Assembly (NCBI RefSeq): GCF_007004665.1
Contig: NZ_ML660060.1
Coordinates: 1-64,000 of the forward strand
DNA from: Denitrobaculum tricleocarpae
GTDB taxonomy: Bacteria; Pseudomonadota; Alphaproteobacteria; Kiloniellales; Kiloniellaceae
DNA: 64,000 nt
Reading direction: 5' to 3'
The notes below the pieces were generated by a model that searched no databases, was not told the DNA's origin, and worked only from the letters and a program-made list of their open reading frames with translations. Positions 7,536-15,465 of this stretch are shown piece by piece; within the stretch, counting starts at the first letter, position 1, and each line of letters begins with the position of its first letter. Made by a program: the position numbers and the translations under genes.

Positions 7536-8731
7536 GCGGCCGCTAACTCTTCCCTGCGAACAATGGGCCGCTCGGAGATCGGCCAGTGCAGCAGGGCGGA
7601 AATCAACCCGAGCGCGGCGCTGGCCCACCAGATCAGATCGTAGGAGCCCAGCAAGTCGTAAATGTATCCCGCCAGCCAGGCGCCCAGGAAGCCGCCGAAC
7701 TGGTGGCCCAGGAACACCAGACCGAAGAGCATCGAGAGATAGCTGGTGCCATAGATCTGCGCCACCAGGCCACTGGTCAGCGGCACGGTACCGAGCCACA
7801 GCAGGCCCATGGCCGCGCTGAAGAGGATCACGGTTGTTTCGGAGAGCGGCACCACGAGGAAGGCCATGAAGATGAGGGCGCGGGCGAGGTAGAGCAGGCT
7901 CAGCAGGTTCTTCTTGGAATAGCGCTCGCCCAGGTGTCCGCAGCCGTAACTGCCGATCATGTTGAAGATCCCGACGATGGTCAGGCCGGTCACCGCCAGC
8001 CAGGGCGCGAAACCGAAGTCCGCCAGATAGGCGGGCAGATGAATCGCGACGAAGGCGAGATGAAAACCGCAGACGAAGAAGCCTGTGTTCAGCAGCCAGA
8101 AACTCCGATCTCCACAGGCTTCGGCCAGGGCGCCGCGCAGGCTCTGACGCGGCCCCTCTTCAGACATTGCCTGGGGCGACCCGGCGATGCCCATTGAAAG
8201 CGGCAGCATCAGCAGGCAGGTTGCGGCGATGACCATAAGACCGGTCTGCCAGCCGACCAGATCGAGAATCAAATGACTGTAGGGCAGGGCGGCGAACTGG
8301 CCGATCGAGCCGCCCATGGCCGCGAGACCGAGCGCCCGGCTGCGGCGCTCCGGCGGTGCCGCCCGGCCGACCGTGCCCAGGATCACGGAAAAGCCCACAC
8401 CGCTCAGGCCCGCCCCGATCAGCAGGCCACCCATCAGCAGCTGGCCGCCCTGACCGCTCAGGGTCAGAGCGGCCAGGCCTCCGGCGTAGCAAAGGCCGCC
8501 CAGGGCTGCGACCCGGCCCGCGCCGTAACGATCGGCGATCGCGCCCGCAAAGGGCGAAAGTGCGCCCCAAACCAGGTTCATCAGGCCCATGCCGAGCGCG
8601 AAGCTGCCGCGTCCCAGGCCCAGATCGAGCGAGATCGGAGTGAGAAACAACCCCAGGCTCTGCCGGAACCCCAGGGACAGCGCCATGATGGCGCCGGCGC
8701 AAAAGACGAGAATCCAGAGAGGGCGCGTCAT
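7532..8731 (-). CDS. MFS transporter
   Basis: A 399-residue major facilitator protein with about 12 membrane segments in two six-helix halves. Family signatures include the cytoplasmic loop GAIADRYGAGRVAALGG after TM2 and RALGLAAMGGSIGQ in the first half. Its closest general resemblance is to oxalate/formate-antiporter-like and monocarboxylate MFS groups, but the substrate cannot be read from sequence. ATG 8731 has GGAG upstream. It is divergent from a LysR gene (8927), the usual arrangement for a regulated transporter. Four 15-bp tandem repeats lie in its 5' region at 8769-8828. Confidence 0.9.
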   Translation of the reverse strand: MTRPLWILVFCAGAIMALSLGFRQSLGLFLTPISLDLGLGRGSFALGMGLMNLVWGALSPFAGAIADRYGAGRVAALGGLCYAGGLAALTLSGQGGQLLMGGLLIGAGLSGVGFSVILGTVGRAAPPERRSRALGLAAMGGSIGQFAALPYSHLILDLVGWQTGLMVIAATCLLMLPLSMGIAGSPQAMSEEGPRQSLRGALAEACGDRSFWLLNTGFFVCGFHLAFVAIHLPAYLADFGFAPWLAVTGLTIVGIFNMIGSYGCGHLGERYSKKNLLSLLYLARALIFMAFLVVPLSETTVILFSAAMGLLWLGTVPLTSGLVAQIYGTSYLSMLFGLVFLGHQFGGFLGAWLAGYIYDLLGSYDLIWWASAALGLISALLHWPISERPIVRREELAAA

Positions 8732-8768
8732 GGGGAAAACTCCAGTGATGATTTTGGCTCGCGGTGCC

Positions 8769-8828
8769 GGGGCCCATGGTTTGGGGGCTCATGGTTTCGG
8801 GGCTCATGGTTTCGGGGCTCATGGTTTT
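8769..8828. repeat. Four tandem 15-bp repeats (GGGGCTCATGGTTTC)
   Basis: Four head-to-tail units begin at 8769, 8784, 8799 and 8814; the two central ones are identical and the outer ones differ at one or two bases. A partial fifth unit follows. They lie between the MFS and LysR genes, upstream of the MFS start. The unit is a multiple of three, and on the minus strand each unit reads M-S-P-E-T, but that frame does not join the MFS frame. Confidence 0.85.
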
Positions 8829-8885
8829 GGGGCGCGAGCCGTGATTGACCGGAGTCTAGGAAGGTTCTATAAATCAAGAAAGAAT

Positions 8886-8904
8886 ATTAATGTGAAATAT
8901 TAAT
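8886..8904. promoter_or_regulatory. Candidate LysR-type operator
   Basis: Two ATTAAT hexamers separated by 7 bp form a T-N11-A dyad typical of LysR recognition sites. It lies 22 bp before the LysR start codon in an AT-rich divergent promoter region, so binding could control both the LysR gene and the MFS gene. Assignment is by position and motif shape. Confidence 0.45.
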
Positions 8905-8926
8905 CAGAAAAAATGATGAAATAATC

Positions 8927-9790
8927 ATGCGCCCCGATCTGAACATCGACCTGCTGCGCTCCTTCAACGCCGTGGCCGAGACGCGGCACTTCACCCGCGC
9001 CGCCGAGCAACTGAACTGCGCGCAGTCGGCGGTCAGCATGCAGGTCAAACGGCTGGAGGCGATTGTCGGTGTGCAGCTCTTCGAGCGCTCCAAGCGCATC
9101 GTGAAGCTGACCGAAGAAGGCGAGATCTTTCGCCGCTACGCCAACCGCATGCTCTGTCTGAACGATCTGACACTGGCGGCCTTCGGGCGCAACGCCCTGC
9201 AGGGCCGGGTCCGTTTCAGTGCGACCGACACCTCCATGTGCTTCCTGCCGGCGATCCTTTCCCGCTTCGCCCAGAGCTGTCCCCTGGTGGAGTTGGAGAT
9301 CCGTTGCGAGCGCAGTTGGGAGGCGCTGGACTCCCTGCAGGCCGGTGAAACCGATCTCGCGCTCGTGACCCAGCCCTGCGGACGCAAGGGCGGCCAGCTG
9401 GTCAAGCGCGAAGCCCTGGTCTGGGCGGTCGCGCAGGGGGCGTCGGTCGAAGAGCTGGACCCTCTGCCGTTGGCGATCTTCGGTCCTGGCTGCATCTATC
9501 GTAAAGCGGCTTTGGCTGCGCTCGACGACTGCGGCCGGCGCTGGCGCCATGCCTATAACAGCGAGAGCCGGGACGGCCTCAACGTGGCTGTTGCCGCCGG
9601 TCTGGCGGTCACCGTCGTCCCGGTCAGCGCCCTGACTCCGAACCTGCGTGTGCTCAGCCCGGACGAGGGTTTCCCGCCGCTGCCGGAGATCGAAATCCTG
9701 CTTTTCGAAGCCAGCAGCGAAGCCGCCCTGCCGGTCGCAACCTTTGCCCGCACCATCGAGCAAACGCTGGCGGATAATCCCGCCCGATGA
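8927..9790 (+). CDS. LysR family transcriptional regulator
   Basis: A 287-residue LysR regulator. The N-terminal winged helix-turn-helix is clear (LLRSFNAVAETRHFTRAAEQ, then SAVSMQVKRLEAIVGVQLFE), followed by a linker helix and the two-lobed effector domain. The effector domain is slightly short but complete. It is divergent from the MFS transporter, and by the usual logic of the family it probably regulates that gene in response to the transported compound. A dyad with LysR-box spacing lies just upstream. The effector is unknown. Confidence 0.92.
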   Translation: MRPDLNIDLLRSFNAVAETRHFTRAAEQLNCAQSAVSMQVKRLEAIVGVQLFERSKRIVKLTEEGEIFRRYANRMLCLNDLTLAAFGRNALQGRVRFSATDTSMCFLPAILSRFAQSCPLVELEIRCERSWEALDSLQAGETDLALVTQPCGRKGGQLVKREALVWAVAQGASVEELDPLPLAIFGPGCIYRKAALAALDDCGRRWRHAYNSESRDGLNVAVAAGLAVTVVPVSALTPNLRVLSPDEGFPPLPEIEILLFEASSEAALPVATFARTIEQTLADNPAR

Positions 9791-9800
9791 GGGAGAGGCG

Positions 9801-10346
9801 CTAAAGCAGGTTCGCTTTTTTCAGGTTCCGCGCCCTGGCCCTGACGGAGGCAGTGGGGTCCTCCCCGGCCTTCGTGAGCAGGGTTGCCGCTGTTTCCTTG
9901 AGGCCTGTATCCCGGTGCGCCAGACGGCAGAGGGCGTCGAGTGTCCAGGCGCGCAGGAAAGGACGCTTCGCTTTGTGCCAGGGCGTGATGATGTCTGCCA
10001 ACCGCCGGGCGTTCAGGTCTTCGCTTCCGATGAACTGGACGCTCTGGGCGATGTGCAGTTGGGCCTCCCAGGCGGTTTGCGCGGTGGCGGTCTCAATGAA
10101 AGCCTCGCAGTGCGCGGCGGTCATTTCGGCGCCCAGCTTCAGCAGTTTGCGCAGCGCCCAGGTGGCGGCGATTTGCAGGCGGGTGTCTTCACTAGCCGCG
10201 AGTTCGAAGAGGCGCGCGAAGCCGGTGAAGTCCGGGCCAACCGCCTTGCAGGCGGCCTCCAGTGAGCCGGTGGTCTTGCCGTCGAATTCCAGGACCCGTT
10301 CGACGACTGCGTTTTCGAGGGCGCCGACTCTGGACTGACGCGACAT
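9801..10346 (-). CDS. HEAT/ARM-like helical repeat protein
   Basis: A 181-residue, almost wholly alpha-helical protein with paired helices such as DTRLQIAATWALRKLLKL and AKRPFLRAWTLDALCRLA, and ending in DPTASVRARARNLKKANLL. This pattern is typical of HEAT or PBS-lyase-type repeats, which act as scaffolds. There is no signal peptide. Its ATG lies 2 bp after the stop of the PLP enzyme gene on the same strand, so the two are cotranscribed. The 3' end converges on the LysR gene with a 10 bp gap. No specific partner can be named. Confidence 0.65.
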   Translation of the reverse strand: MSRQSRVGALENAVVERVLEFDGKTTGSLEAACKAVGPDFTGFARLFELAASEDTRLQIAATWALRKLLKLGAEMTAAHCEAFIETATAQTAWEAQLHIAQSVQFIGSEDLNARRLADIITPWHKAKRPFLRAWTLDALCRLAHRDTGLKETAATLLTKAGEDPTASVRARARNLKKANLL

Positions 10347-10348
10347 CT

Positions 10349-11323
10349 TTACGCCGGCAGGCTGATGCCGTCGGAGCCGGAGCCGCAGGCGATGGTGGCG
10401 ATCAGGGCGTCGTCGGGCAGGTCGACTTTGCTGGCCGCGAGCTTGCCCGCCTGAATGGCGGCGAGGGAAGCGGCGCCGGAGAGTTCCGCGCCCACACCCA
10501 TCTCAAACCAGAGCCATTGCGCCGCTGAGCGCATTTCCTCGTCGGTGACCAGGACGATGTCGTCGACATGCTTACGGATGATGTCGAAGTTCGGCTGGGC
10601 GCTGCGGCGCGGGGCGAGTGTGCCGGCCTTTGTGCTGATCTCGGAGAGGGTGATTAATTCGTCGGCCTTGACGCTCTCATAGAGGGTCGGCGCGCCGACG
10701 GCCTCCACGCCGATGATCTTGATCTCCGGCTTGATGGCTTTGGCCGCCGTGGCGATGCCGGAGATCAGCCCGCCACCACCGATGGCGACGACGATGGCAT
10801 CCAGATCGGGAGACTGTTTCAGCATCTCGACCGCCATGGTGCCCTGTCCGGCGATGACCGCCGGATTGGCGAAGGCATGTATGTAGGTCAGGCCGTCGCG
10901 CTCCGCCCGCGCCAGGGCCGCTTCATTGGCGTCGTCGTAGACCGCGCCCTCGATCACCACTTCCGCGCCCCAGGCCCGCAGCTTTTCCGCCTTGGCTTCA
11001 GGAGTTGAGCTGGGCAGGTAGATGACCGCCTGCGCGCCCAGGGACCAGCCCGCGTAGGCCACGCCCAATCCGTGGTTGCCACCGGATGCCGTGATGATGC
11101 CGCGCTTCAAGTCCGCCGCGCTGAGCTGCAGGGCCGCGTTCATGGCGCCGCGCGGCTTGAAGGAGCCGGTGACCTGCAGGCATTCCAGCTTGACCATCAT
11201 GGGATTGGGGGCCGGTTCCTCGCGGATGAAGCGGGTCCTGAGCAGCGGCGTGCGGCGCACCCGGTCCTTGATGCGGGCAAAAGCGCCCTGGATGTCGTCG
11301 AGGGTAACGGGCGTAGTGGTCAT
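10349..11323 (-). CDS. Threonine dehydratase-like PLP enzyme (fold type II)
   Basis: A 324-residue pyridoxal-phosphate enzyme of the serine/threonine dehydratase family, expected to deaminate a hydroxy-amino acid to a 2-oxoacid. The PLP lysine is Lys56 in SFKPRGA, the phosphate-binding loop is GGGGLISG, and the C-terminal ACGSGSDG closes the site. There is no C-terminal ACT regulatory domain, so it is the catabolic or short form and not allosteric biosynthetic IlvA. Similar proteins include threo-3-hydroxyaspartate dehydratase and ectoine-utilisation EutB, so the exact substrate is open. The ATG at 11323 has AAGGA upstream; in-frame starts up to 11359 would add 12 residues of non-family sequence. 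Confidence 0.85.
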   Translation of the reverse strand: MTTTPVTLDDIQGAFARIKDRVRRTPLLRTRFIREEPAPNPMMVKLECLQVTGSFKPRGAMNAALQLSAADLKRGIITASGGNHGLGVAYAGWSLGAQAVIYLPSSTPEAKAEKLRAWGAEVVIEGAVYDDANEAALARAERDGLTYIHAFANPAVIAGQGTMAVEMLKQSPDLDAIVVAIGGGGLISGIATAAKAIKPEIKIIGVEAVGAPTLYESVKADELITLSEISTKAGTLAPRRSAQPNFDIIRKHVDDIVLVTDEEMRSAAQWLWFEMGVGAELSGAASLAAIQAGKLAASKVDLPDDALIATIACGSGSDGISLPA

Positions 11324-11479
11324 GCGGTCGGGTCCTTGCTGAAGCATTAAGGCGGTCACTTGGCGTGATGATTCGGGGCGAAGAATCGCAAATGGAAAGA
11401 TGATCGAAATTCCCCGCGCCGTAAACGCCGCAGGTGACCGGCGGCGGTTCTGCCCTGACGTGATACGGGAGAGAAAACC

Positions 11480-11506
11480 CTAAACTTTTTGGCAAATCAC
11501 TAAACC
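11480..11506. promoter_or_regulatory. Candidate operator, distal pair of AGTTTAG-type half-sites (minus orientation)
   Basis: CTAAACTT at 11480-11487 and CACTAAACC at 11498-11506 are reverse complements of the AAGTTTAG and AGTTTAGTG elements found at 11649-11669. The two copies are 20 bp apart, about two helical turns, so a dimeric regulator could contact them on one face. The regulator is unknown. Confidence 0.45.
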
Positions 11507-11640
11507 AAATCCTGCCAGGAGTTGAATAGCGGGTTGCGCTAAACACCGAAATTTTGGCGCAATACAACCGAATTTTGCCCTGATTTCGAGGGATTTTAGG
11601 TGATTTTCGCAATTGATGCTGCGGTGCGGATCGAACGTGT

Positions 11641-11669
11641 TTGACAAAAGTTTAGTAATAAGTTTAGTG
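11641..11669 (+). promoter_or_regulatory. Promoter of the ABC/Dha operon overlapped by direct repeats
   Basis: TTGACA at 11641-11646 and TTTAGT at 11663-11668, with a 16 bp spacer, form a plausible sigma-70-type promoter. Two direct repeats of AGTTTAGT (11649-11656 and 11661-11668, 12 bp apart) occupy the spacer and the -10 element, the expected position for a repressor site. Confidence 0.5.
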
Positions 11670-11830
11670 TTTTTCCTGCCGACGCACAGAATGCGGCAAG
11701 AAGGGGCCGTCGGTCTGCGACGTCAGAGTCATCGCAGGTTCAGGAATATCGCCCCCGGACAATATCAACGAGAGACCGGTCCGGGCTTTGCTCGGAAGCA
11801 GAGAAACGGCGGTCTCCAAGGGAGGAAAGC

Positions 11831-13165
11831 ATGCGGAGATTTGGAGCCTGTTTGGCCGCGGCTGCGCTGAGCGTGACGGCTGTGACGGCAATGAGCACCC
11901 AGGAGGTTCAGGCGCAGGACAAGGAACTGACCCTCTGCTGGGCGGCCTGGGATCCGGCCAATGCCCTGGCCCAGCTGGGGAAAGACTTTACCGCCGAGAC
12001 CGGGATCGAGATGAACTACGAGTTCGTGCCCTGGACCAACTTTGCGGACCGTTTCATCAATGAACTGAATTCCGGCGGCAAGCTCTGTGACCTGCTGATC
12101 GGCGACAGCCAGTGGATCGGCGGTTCGGCGACCTACGGCCACTATGTCAAGCTGAACGACTTCTTCGAAAAAGAAGGCATCTCCATGGACGACTTCGCCC
12201 CGGCGACCGTTCATGCCTATTCGACCTGGCCGAAGGGGACGCCGAACTACTGGGCGCTGCCGGCCATGGGCGATGCTCTGGGGTGGGTTTACCGCAAGGA
12301 CTGGTTCGCCCGTCCGGAACTGCGCGAGGAATTCAAGGCGAAGTACGGCCACGAGCTGGAGGTGCCCAAGAACTGGGATGAAGTAAAGCACATCGGCGAG
12401 TTCTTCCAGGGCCGGGAAATCGACGGCAAAACAGTTTACGGCCTGGGGATCTATACGGAGCGCGGCTCCGAGGGCATCACCATGGGCGTGACCTCGGCCA
12501 TGTATTCCTGGGGCTTCGAATACCAGAATCCGGACAAGCCTTACGACATGCCGGGCTATGTGAACTCGCCGGAGGCGGTCGAGGCGCTGGAGTTCTATAA
12601 ATCCCTTTACGACTGCTGCACACCGCCGGGCCACTCGGATGCCTATATGGTCGCCAATCTGGACGCCTATAAGTCCGGCCAGGTCGCCATGCAGATGAAC
12701 TGGTTCGCCTTCTTCCCCGGCATCGCCAAGGATGAAGACGTGGGCGGCGACAAGTCGGGTTTCTTTGTCAATCCGGCTCAGAAGGTCGCGGCCTCCACGC
12801 TCGGCGGACAGGGCATTTCGGTGGTGGCCTATTCCGATAAGAAGGACATGGCGCTGGAATACATCAAGTGGTTCGCCAAGTCCGATGTGCAGAAGAAGTG
12901 GTGGTCCCTGGGCGGCTACTCCTGTCACGTGGATGTGCTCAACGATCCGAACTTCCCCAACACCGCGCCCTTTGCCGCGGACTTCCTGAAGGCCATGGAC
13001 GGGGTGAAGGACTTCTGGCAGGAGCCGACCTATGCCGAGCTGCTGCAATCCATGCAGAAGCGGGTCCATGATTATGTGGTTGCCGGGAACGGCACCGCGC
13101 AGGAGGCGCTCGACAAGCTGGTCGTCGACTGGACCGAAGTCTTCGAGGACGACGGCAAGCTATAG
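11831..13165 (+). CDS. ABC transporter substrate-binding protein (carbohydrate/polyol type)
   Basis: A 444-residue periplasmic binding protein of extracellular solute-binding family 1. A Sec signal peptide spans residues 1 to about 28 (ending VQA), with no lipobox cysteine, so the mature protein is soluble. The body shows the usual two-lobe pattern, with an aromatic-rich ligand region (LCWAAWDPANALAQL, WPKGTPNYWALPAMGDALGW). It is the first gene of a long plus-strand operon. GC-rich hairpins separate it from the permease genes, consistent with higher expression of the binding protein. The DhaKLM genes at the end of the same operon suggest dihydroxyacetone, glycerol or a related polyol as ligand; that is inference. 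Confidence 0.9.
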   Translation: MRRFGACLAAAALSVTAVTAMSTQEVQAQDKELTLCWAAWDPANALAQLGKDFTAETGIEMNYEFVPWTNFADRFINELNSGGKLCDLLIGDSQWIGGSATYGHYVKLNDFFEKEGISMDDFAPATVHAYSTWPKGTPNYWALPAMGDALGWVYRKDWFARPELREEFKAKYGHELEVPKNWDEVKHIGEFFQGREIDGKTVYGLGIYTERGSEGITMGVTSAMYSWGFEYQNPDKPYDMPGYVNSPEAVEALEFYKSLYDCCTPPGHSDAYMVANLDAYKSGQVAMQMNWFAFFPGIAKDEDVGGDKSGFFVNPAQKVAASTLGGQGISVVAYSDKKDMALEYIKWFAKSDVQKKWWSLGGYSCHVDVLNDPNFPNTAPFAADFLKAMDGVKDFWQEPTYAELLQSMQKRVHDYVVAGNGTAQEALDKLVVDWTEVFEDDGKL

Positions 13166-13196
13166 TCCTTCGTTTCATTGTTCGAGGCTGATTCAC

Positions 13197-13273
13197 GCTT
13201 CATTTTGAAGCCAAAGTGAAACGATCAGGCTCAAGGTGTTAAACTAGGCCGGCCGGGCAAGGACCCCGGCCGG
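13197..13273 (+). terminator. Hairpins between binding protein and permease genes
   Basis: GCTTCA/TGAAGC (13197-13211) is followed by CCGGCCGGG (13249-13257) pairing with CCCGGCCGG (13265-13273) around a 7 nt loop. There is no T-run. It likely stabilises the binding-protein mRNA 3' end or attenuates read-through; it does not look like a full stop, because the next gene of the same system starts at 13308. Confidence 0.6.
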
Positions 13274-13307
13274 TCCAGGGAACCCCTATATCTTCTGGAA
13301 GCGTTTC

Positions 13308-14270
13308 ATGACGGATCAATCCAGCGATAGTTCGGCCGAGGGTCTCACCGAACGGGTGGCGAAAGCCACGCCCGCCGCGGTCGTGCAAAAGGTGCGCGGG
13401 CTTTCCGACAGGGCGATCGCCTGGCTCTTTATTTCGCCGACGATCTTCCTGCTGCTGGCGATCAATATCTTTCCGCTGATCTGGACGGTCTATCTCTCCT
13501 TCACCAACTACCGCGCCAACCGTCCCGGGCGTCCCATCGAGTGGGTCGGCACGCGCAACTACGAGCGGCTGCTGGGCAACGAGGATATATGGGGTTACCT
13601 CCAGGCGACCGCGCACTTCGTGGTCTGGACCATGATCATCCAGGTCATCATCGGCCTGGGCCTGGCGCTGCTGATCAACCGCAATTTCAAGGGCTCGAGC
13701 TTCTGGACCACGGTGATCCTAATCCCCATGATGCTGTCACCGGCGGTTGTGGGCACCTTCTGGACCTACCTCTATCAGCCGCAGACCGGCATCTTCAGCT
13801 ACATCATCAACCTCTTCGTCTCCGTCGGGCCCATCGACATGATCGGCTCGGTCGATCTGGCGCCCTGGTCGATCATCATCGTCGATACCTGGATGTGGAC
13901 CCCCTACATCATGTTGCTCTGCCTGGCGGGGCTGCGCTCGATCCCGGACTACCTCTACGAAGCCGCCGAAATCGACCGGGCCAATGCCTGGCAGAAATTC
14001 TGGTACATCACGCTGCCCCGGATCATGCCCTTCCTGATGCTGGCGGTGCTGTTCCGCGGGATCGAGAATTTCAAGATGTTCGACATGGTGGTCGAGCTGA
14101 CCTCCGGCGGGCCGGGTTCGACCACGGAGGTGGCCTCGATCAATCTCAAGCGCGAGGCCTTCGAGAAGTGGCGGACCGGCTATTCCTCGGCCTTCGCGGT
14201 GATCCTTTTCGTCACGGTCTTCGGCCTGGGCAACATCTATGTCAAAGCCCTGAATAAGGTGAAGCAATGA
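13308..14270 (+). CDS. ABC transporter permease, carbohydrate type, subunit 1
   Basis: A 320-residue inner-membrane permease with a hydrophilic N-terminus (about 40 residues) and six predicted membrane segments. The EAA loop that docks to the ATPase is visible (EAAEIDRANAWQKFWYITLP), with the consensus glycine replaced. It belongs to the MalF/UgpA-like half of CUT1 importers. Its stop codon overlaps the start of the second permease by 4 bp (ATGA), so the two are translationally coupled. It forms the channel with the 14267 gene product. Confidence 0.92.
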   Translation: MTDQSSDSSAEGLTERVAKATPAAVVQKVRGLSDRAIAWLFISPTIFLLLAINIFPLIWTVYLSFTNYRANRPGRPIEWVGTRNYERLLGNEDIWGYLQATAHFVVWTMIIQVIIGLGLALLINRNFKGSSFWTTVILIPMMLSPAVVGTFWTYLYQPQTGIFSYIINLFVSVGPIDMIGSVDLAPWSIIIVDTWMWTPYIMLLCLAGLRSIPDYLYEAAEIDRANAWQKFWYITLPRIMPFLMLAVLFRGIENFKMFDMVVELTSGGPGSTTEVASINLKREAFEKWRTGYSSAFAVILFVTVFGLGNIYVKALNKVKQ

Positions 14271-15238
14271 GCGCCGCCATCACATCCGCCGCAACCACCA
14301 AGGCCCATTCGGTGGTCGAGAGTTCGAGCCGGGGCAAGTGGCTCGCGGGACTGCTGGTGGTCGCCTACGCGCTGATCACCCTGATCCCGCTGGTCTGGAT
14401 CCTGGCGACCAGCCTGAAGTCGCCGCCGGATTCCATTTCCTATCCGCCGAAGGTGATCTTCGAGCCGAGCCTGGAAGGCTACGTGAACCTCTTCACCACC
14501 CGCTCGCGCCAGACCGAGGAATACATCGAAAACCTGGGACCGGCGGAGACCTGGTACGACGAGATCGTGCGCAAGCGCAACATGGTGATTGTCGGGCCCT
14601 CGCGTTTCGTCGACCGCTATATGAACTCAGTGGTGATCGGTTTCGGCTCGACCTTCCTGGCGGTCTTTCTGGGGACGCTGGCGGCCTACGGCTTCTCGCG
14701 CTTTAAGGTCCCGCTGAAGGACGACCTGCTGTTTTTCATTCTCTCGACGCGCATGATGCCGCCGATCGCGGTCGCCATCCCGATCTATCTGATGTACCGC
14801 GAGCTCGGGCTGTCGGATACGGCGCTGGGCATGATCCTGCTCTACACCGCCGTCAATGTCTCACTCTCAGTCTGGCTGCTGAAGGGCTTCATGGACGAGA
14901 TCCCGCGCGAATACGAGGAGGCCGCGGTGGTGGACGGCTACACCCGTCTGCAGGCCTTCTGGAAAGTGGTGCTGCCCCAGGCCCGCGCGGGCATCGCGGC
15001 GACGGCGATCTTCTGTCTGATCTTTGCCTGGAACGAATATGCCTTCGCCCTGCTGCTGACCAGCGGCAACGCGCAGACCGCGCCGCCCTTTATTCCGATC
15101 ATAATAGGCGAGGGCGGCCTGGACTGGCCCGCGGTCGCCGCCGGCACCACGCTCTTCCTGCTGCCGATCGTCTTTTTCACCGTGCTGCTGCGCAATCAGC
15201 TTTTGCGGGGCATCACCTTCGGAGCGGTGCGCAAATGA
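14267..15238 (+). CDS. ABC transporter permease, carbohydrate type, subunit 2
   Basis: A 323-residue MalG/UgpE-like inner-membrane permease with six membrane segments. The EAA loop reads EEAAVVDGYTRLQAFWKVVLP. The first periplasmic loop (about residues 65-125) is longer than in MalG-type proteins and charged (RSRQTEEYIENLGPAETWYD), which may contact the binding protein. It overlaps the genes before and after it by 4 bp each, which ties its translation to both the first permease and the small membrane protein. Confidence 0.92.
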   Translation: MSAAITSAATTKAHSVVESSSRGKWLAGLLVVAYALITLIPLVWILATSLKSPPDSISYPPKVIFEPSLEGYVNLFTTRSRQTEEYIENLGPAETWYDEIVRKRNMVIVGPSRFVDRYMNSVVIGFGSTFLAVFLGTLAAYGFSRFKVPLKDDLLFFILSTRMMPPIAVAIPIYLMYRELGLSDTALGMILLYTAVNVSLSVWLLKGFMDEIPREYEEAAVVDGYTRLQAFWKVVLPQARAGIAATAIFCLIFAWNEYAFALLLTSGNAQTAPPFIPIIIGEGGLDWPAVAAGTTLFLLPIVFFTVLLRNQLLRGITFGAVRK

Positions 15239-15459
15239 ACCAGGGAACGCAACAGAGTGAAGCATCACAAGGGGTGGCCCGTTTCTTCAAGCCCCGCTTC
15301 TTCAAACGAGGCCCCTGGGAGAACTTTGCGACCCTCCTCATCGCGCTGGGCATCTTCATGCTGATGCAGCCCTTCTCGATCGATCTCTTCGGCTATTCCT
15401 TCGCGGTGATCCTGACCGGTACGGTCGGCTTCGTCATCGTCAGTCATTTTCCGGAGTAG
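15235..15459 (+). CDS. 74-residue two-pass membrane protein of the ABC importer operon
   Basis: A small protein with a charged N-terminus (about 30 residues) and two hydrophobic segments (about 33-48 and 53-70). The start ATG overlaps the second permease stop (ATGA). It sits between permeases and ATPases, the place held by the DUF2160-type small membrane protein in rhizobial glycerol importers, although the sequence here is not obviously DUF2160. Position and coupling suggest an accessory subunit of the transporter; the mechanism is unknown. I see no enzymatic motif. Confidence 0.75.
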   Translation: MNQGTQQSEASQGVARFFKPRFFKRGPWENFATLLIALGIFMLMQPFSIDLFGYSFAVILTGTVGFVIVSHFPE

Positions 15460-15465
15460 GTGCAC

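Larger units (their letters stand above)
11324..11830. other. 507-bp divergent regulatory region upstream of the ABC/Dha operon
   Basis: No convincing gene lies here. It is AT-richer than its surroundings and holds a probable promoter (11641-11668) and four copies of an AGTTTAG-type element, annotated separately. GGAGG at 11821-11825 is the ribosome binding site for the binding-protein gene. Confidence 0.7.

Noticed and set aside
8160-8822. Minus-strand frame starting in the 15-bp repeats (M-S-P-E-T units)
   Set aside because: It is out of frame with and overlaps the MFS gene; the repeats in coding phase are coincidental with a 15-bp unit.
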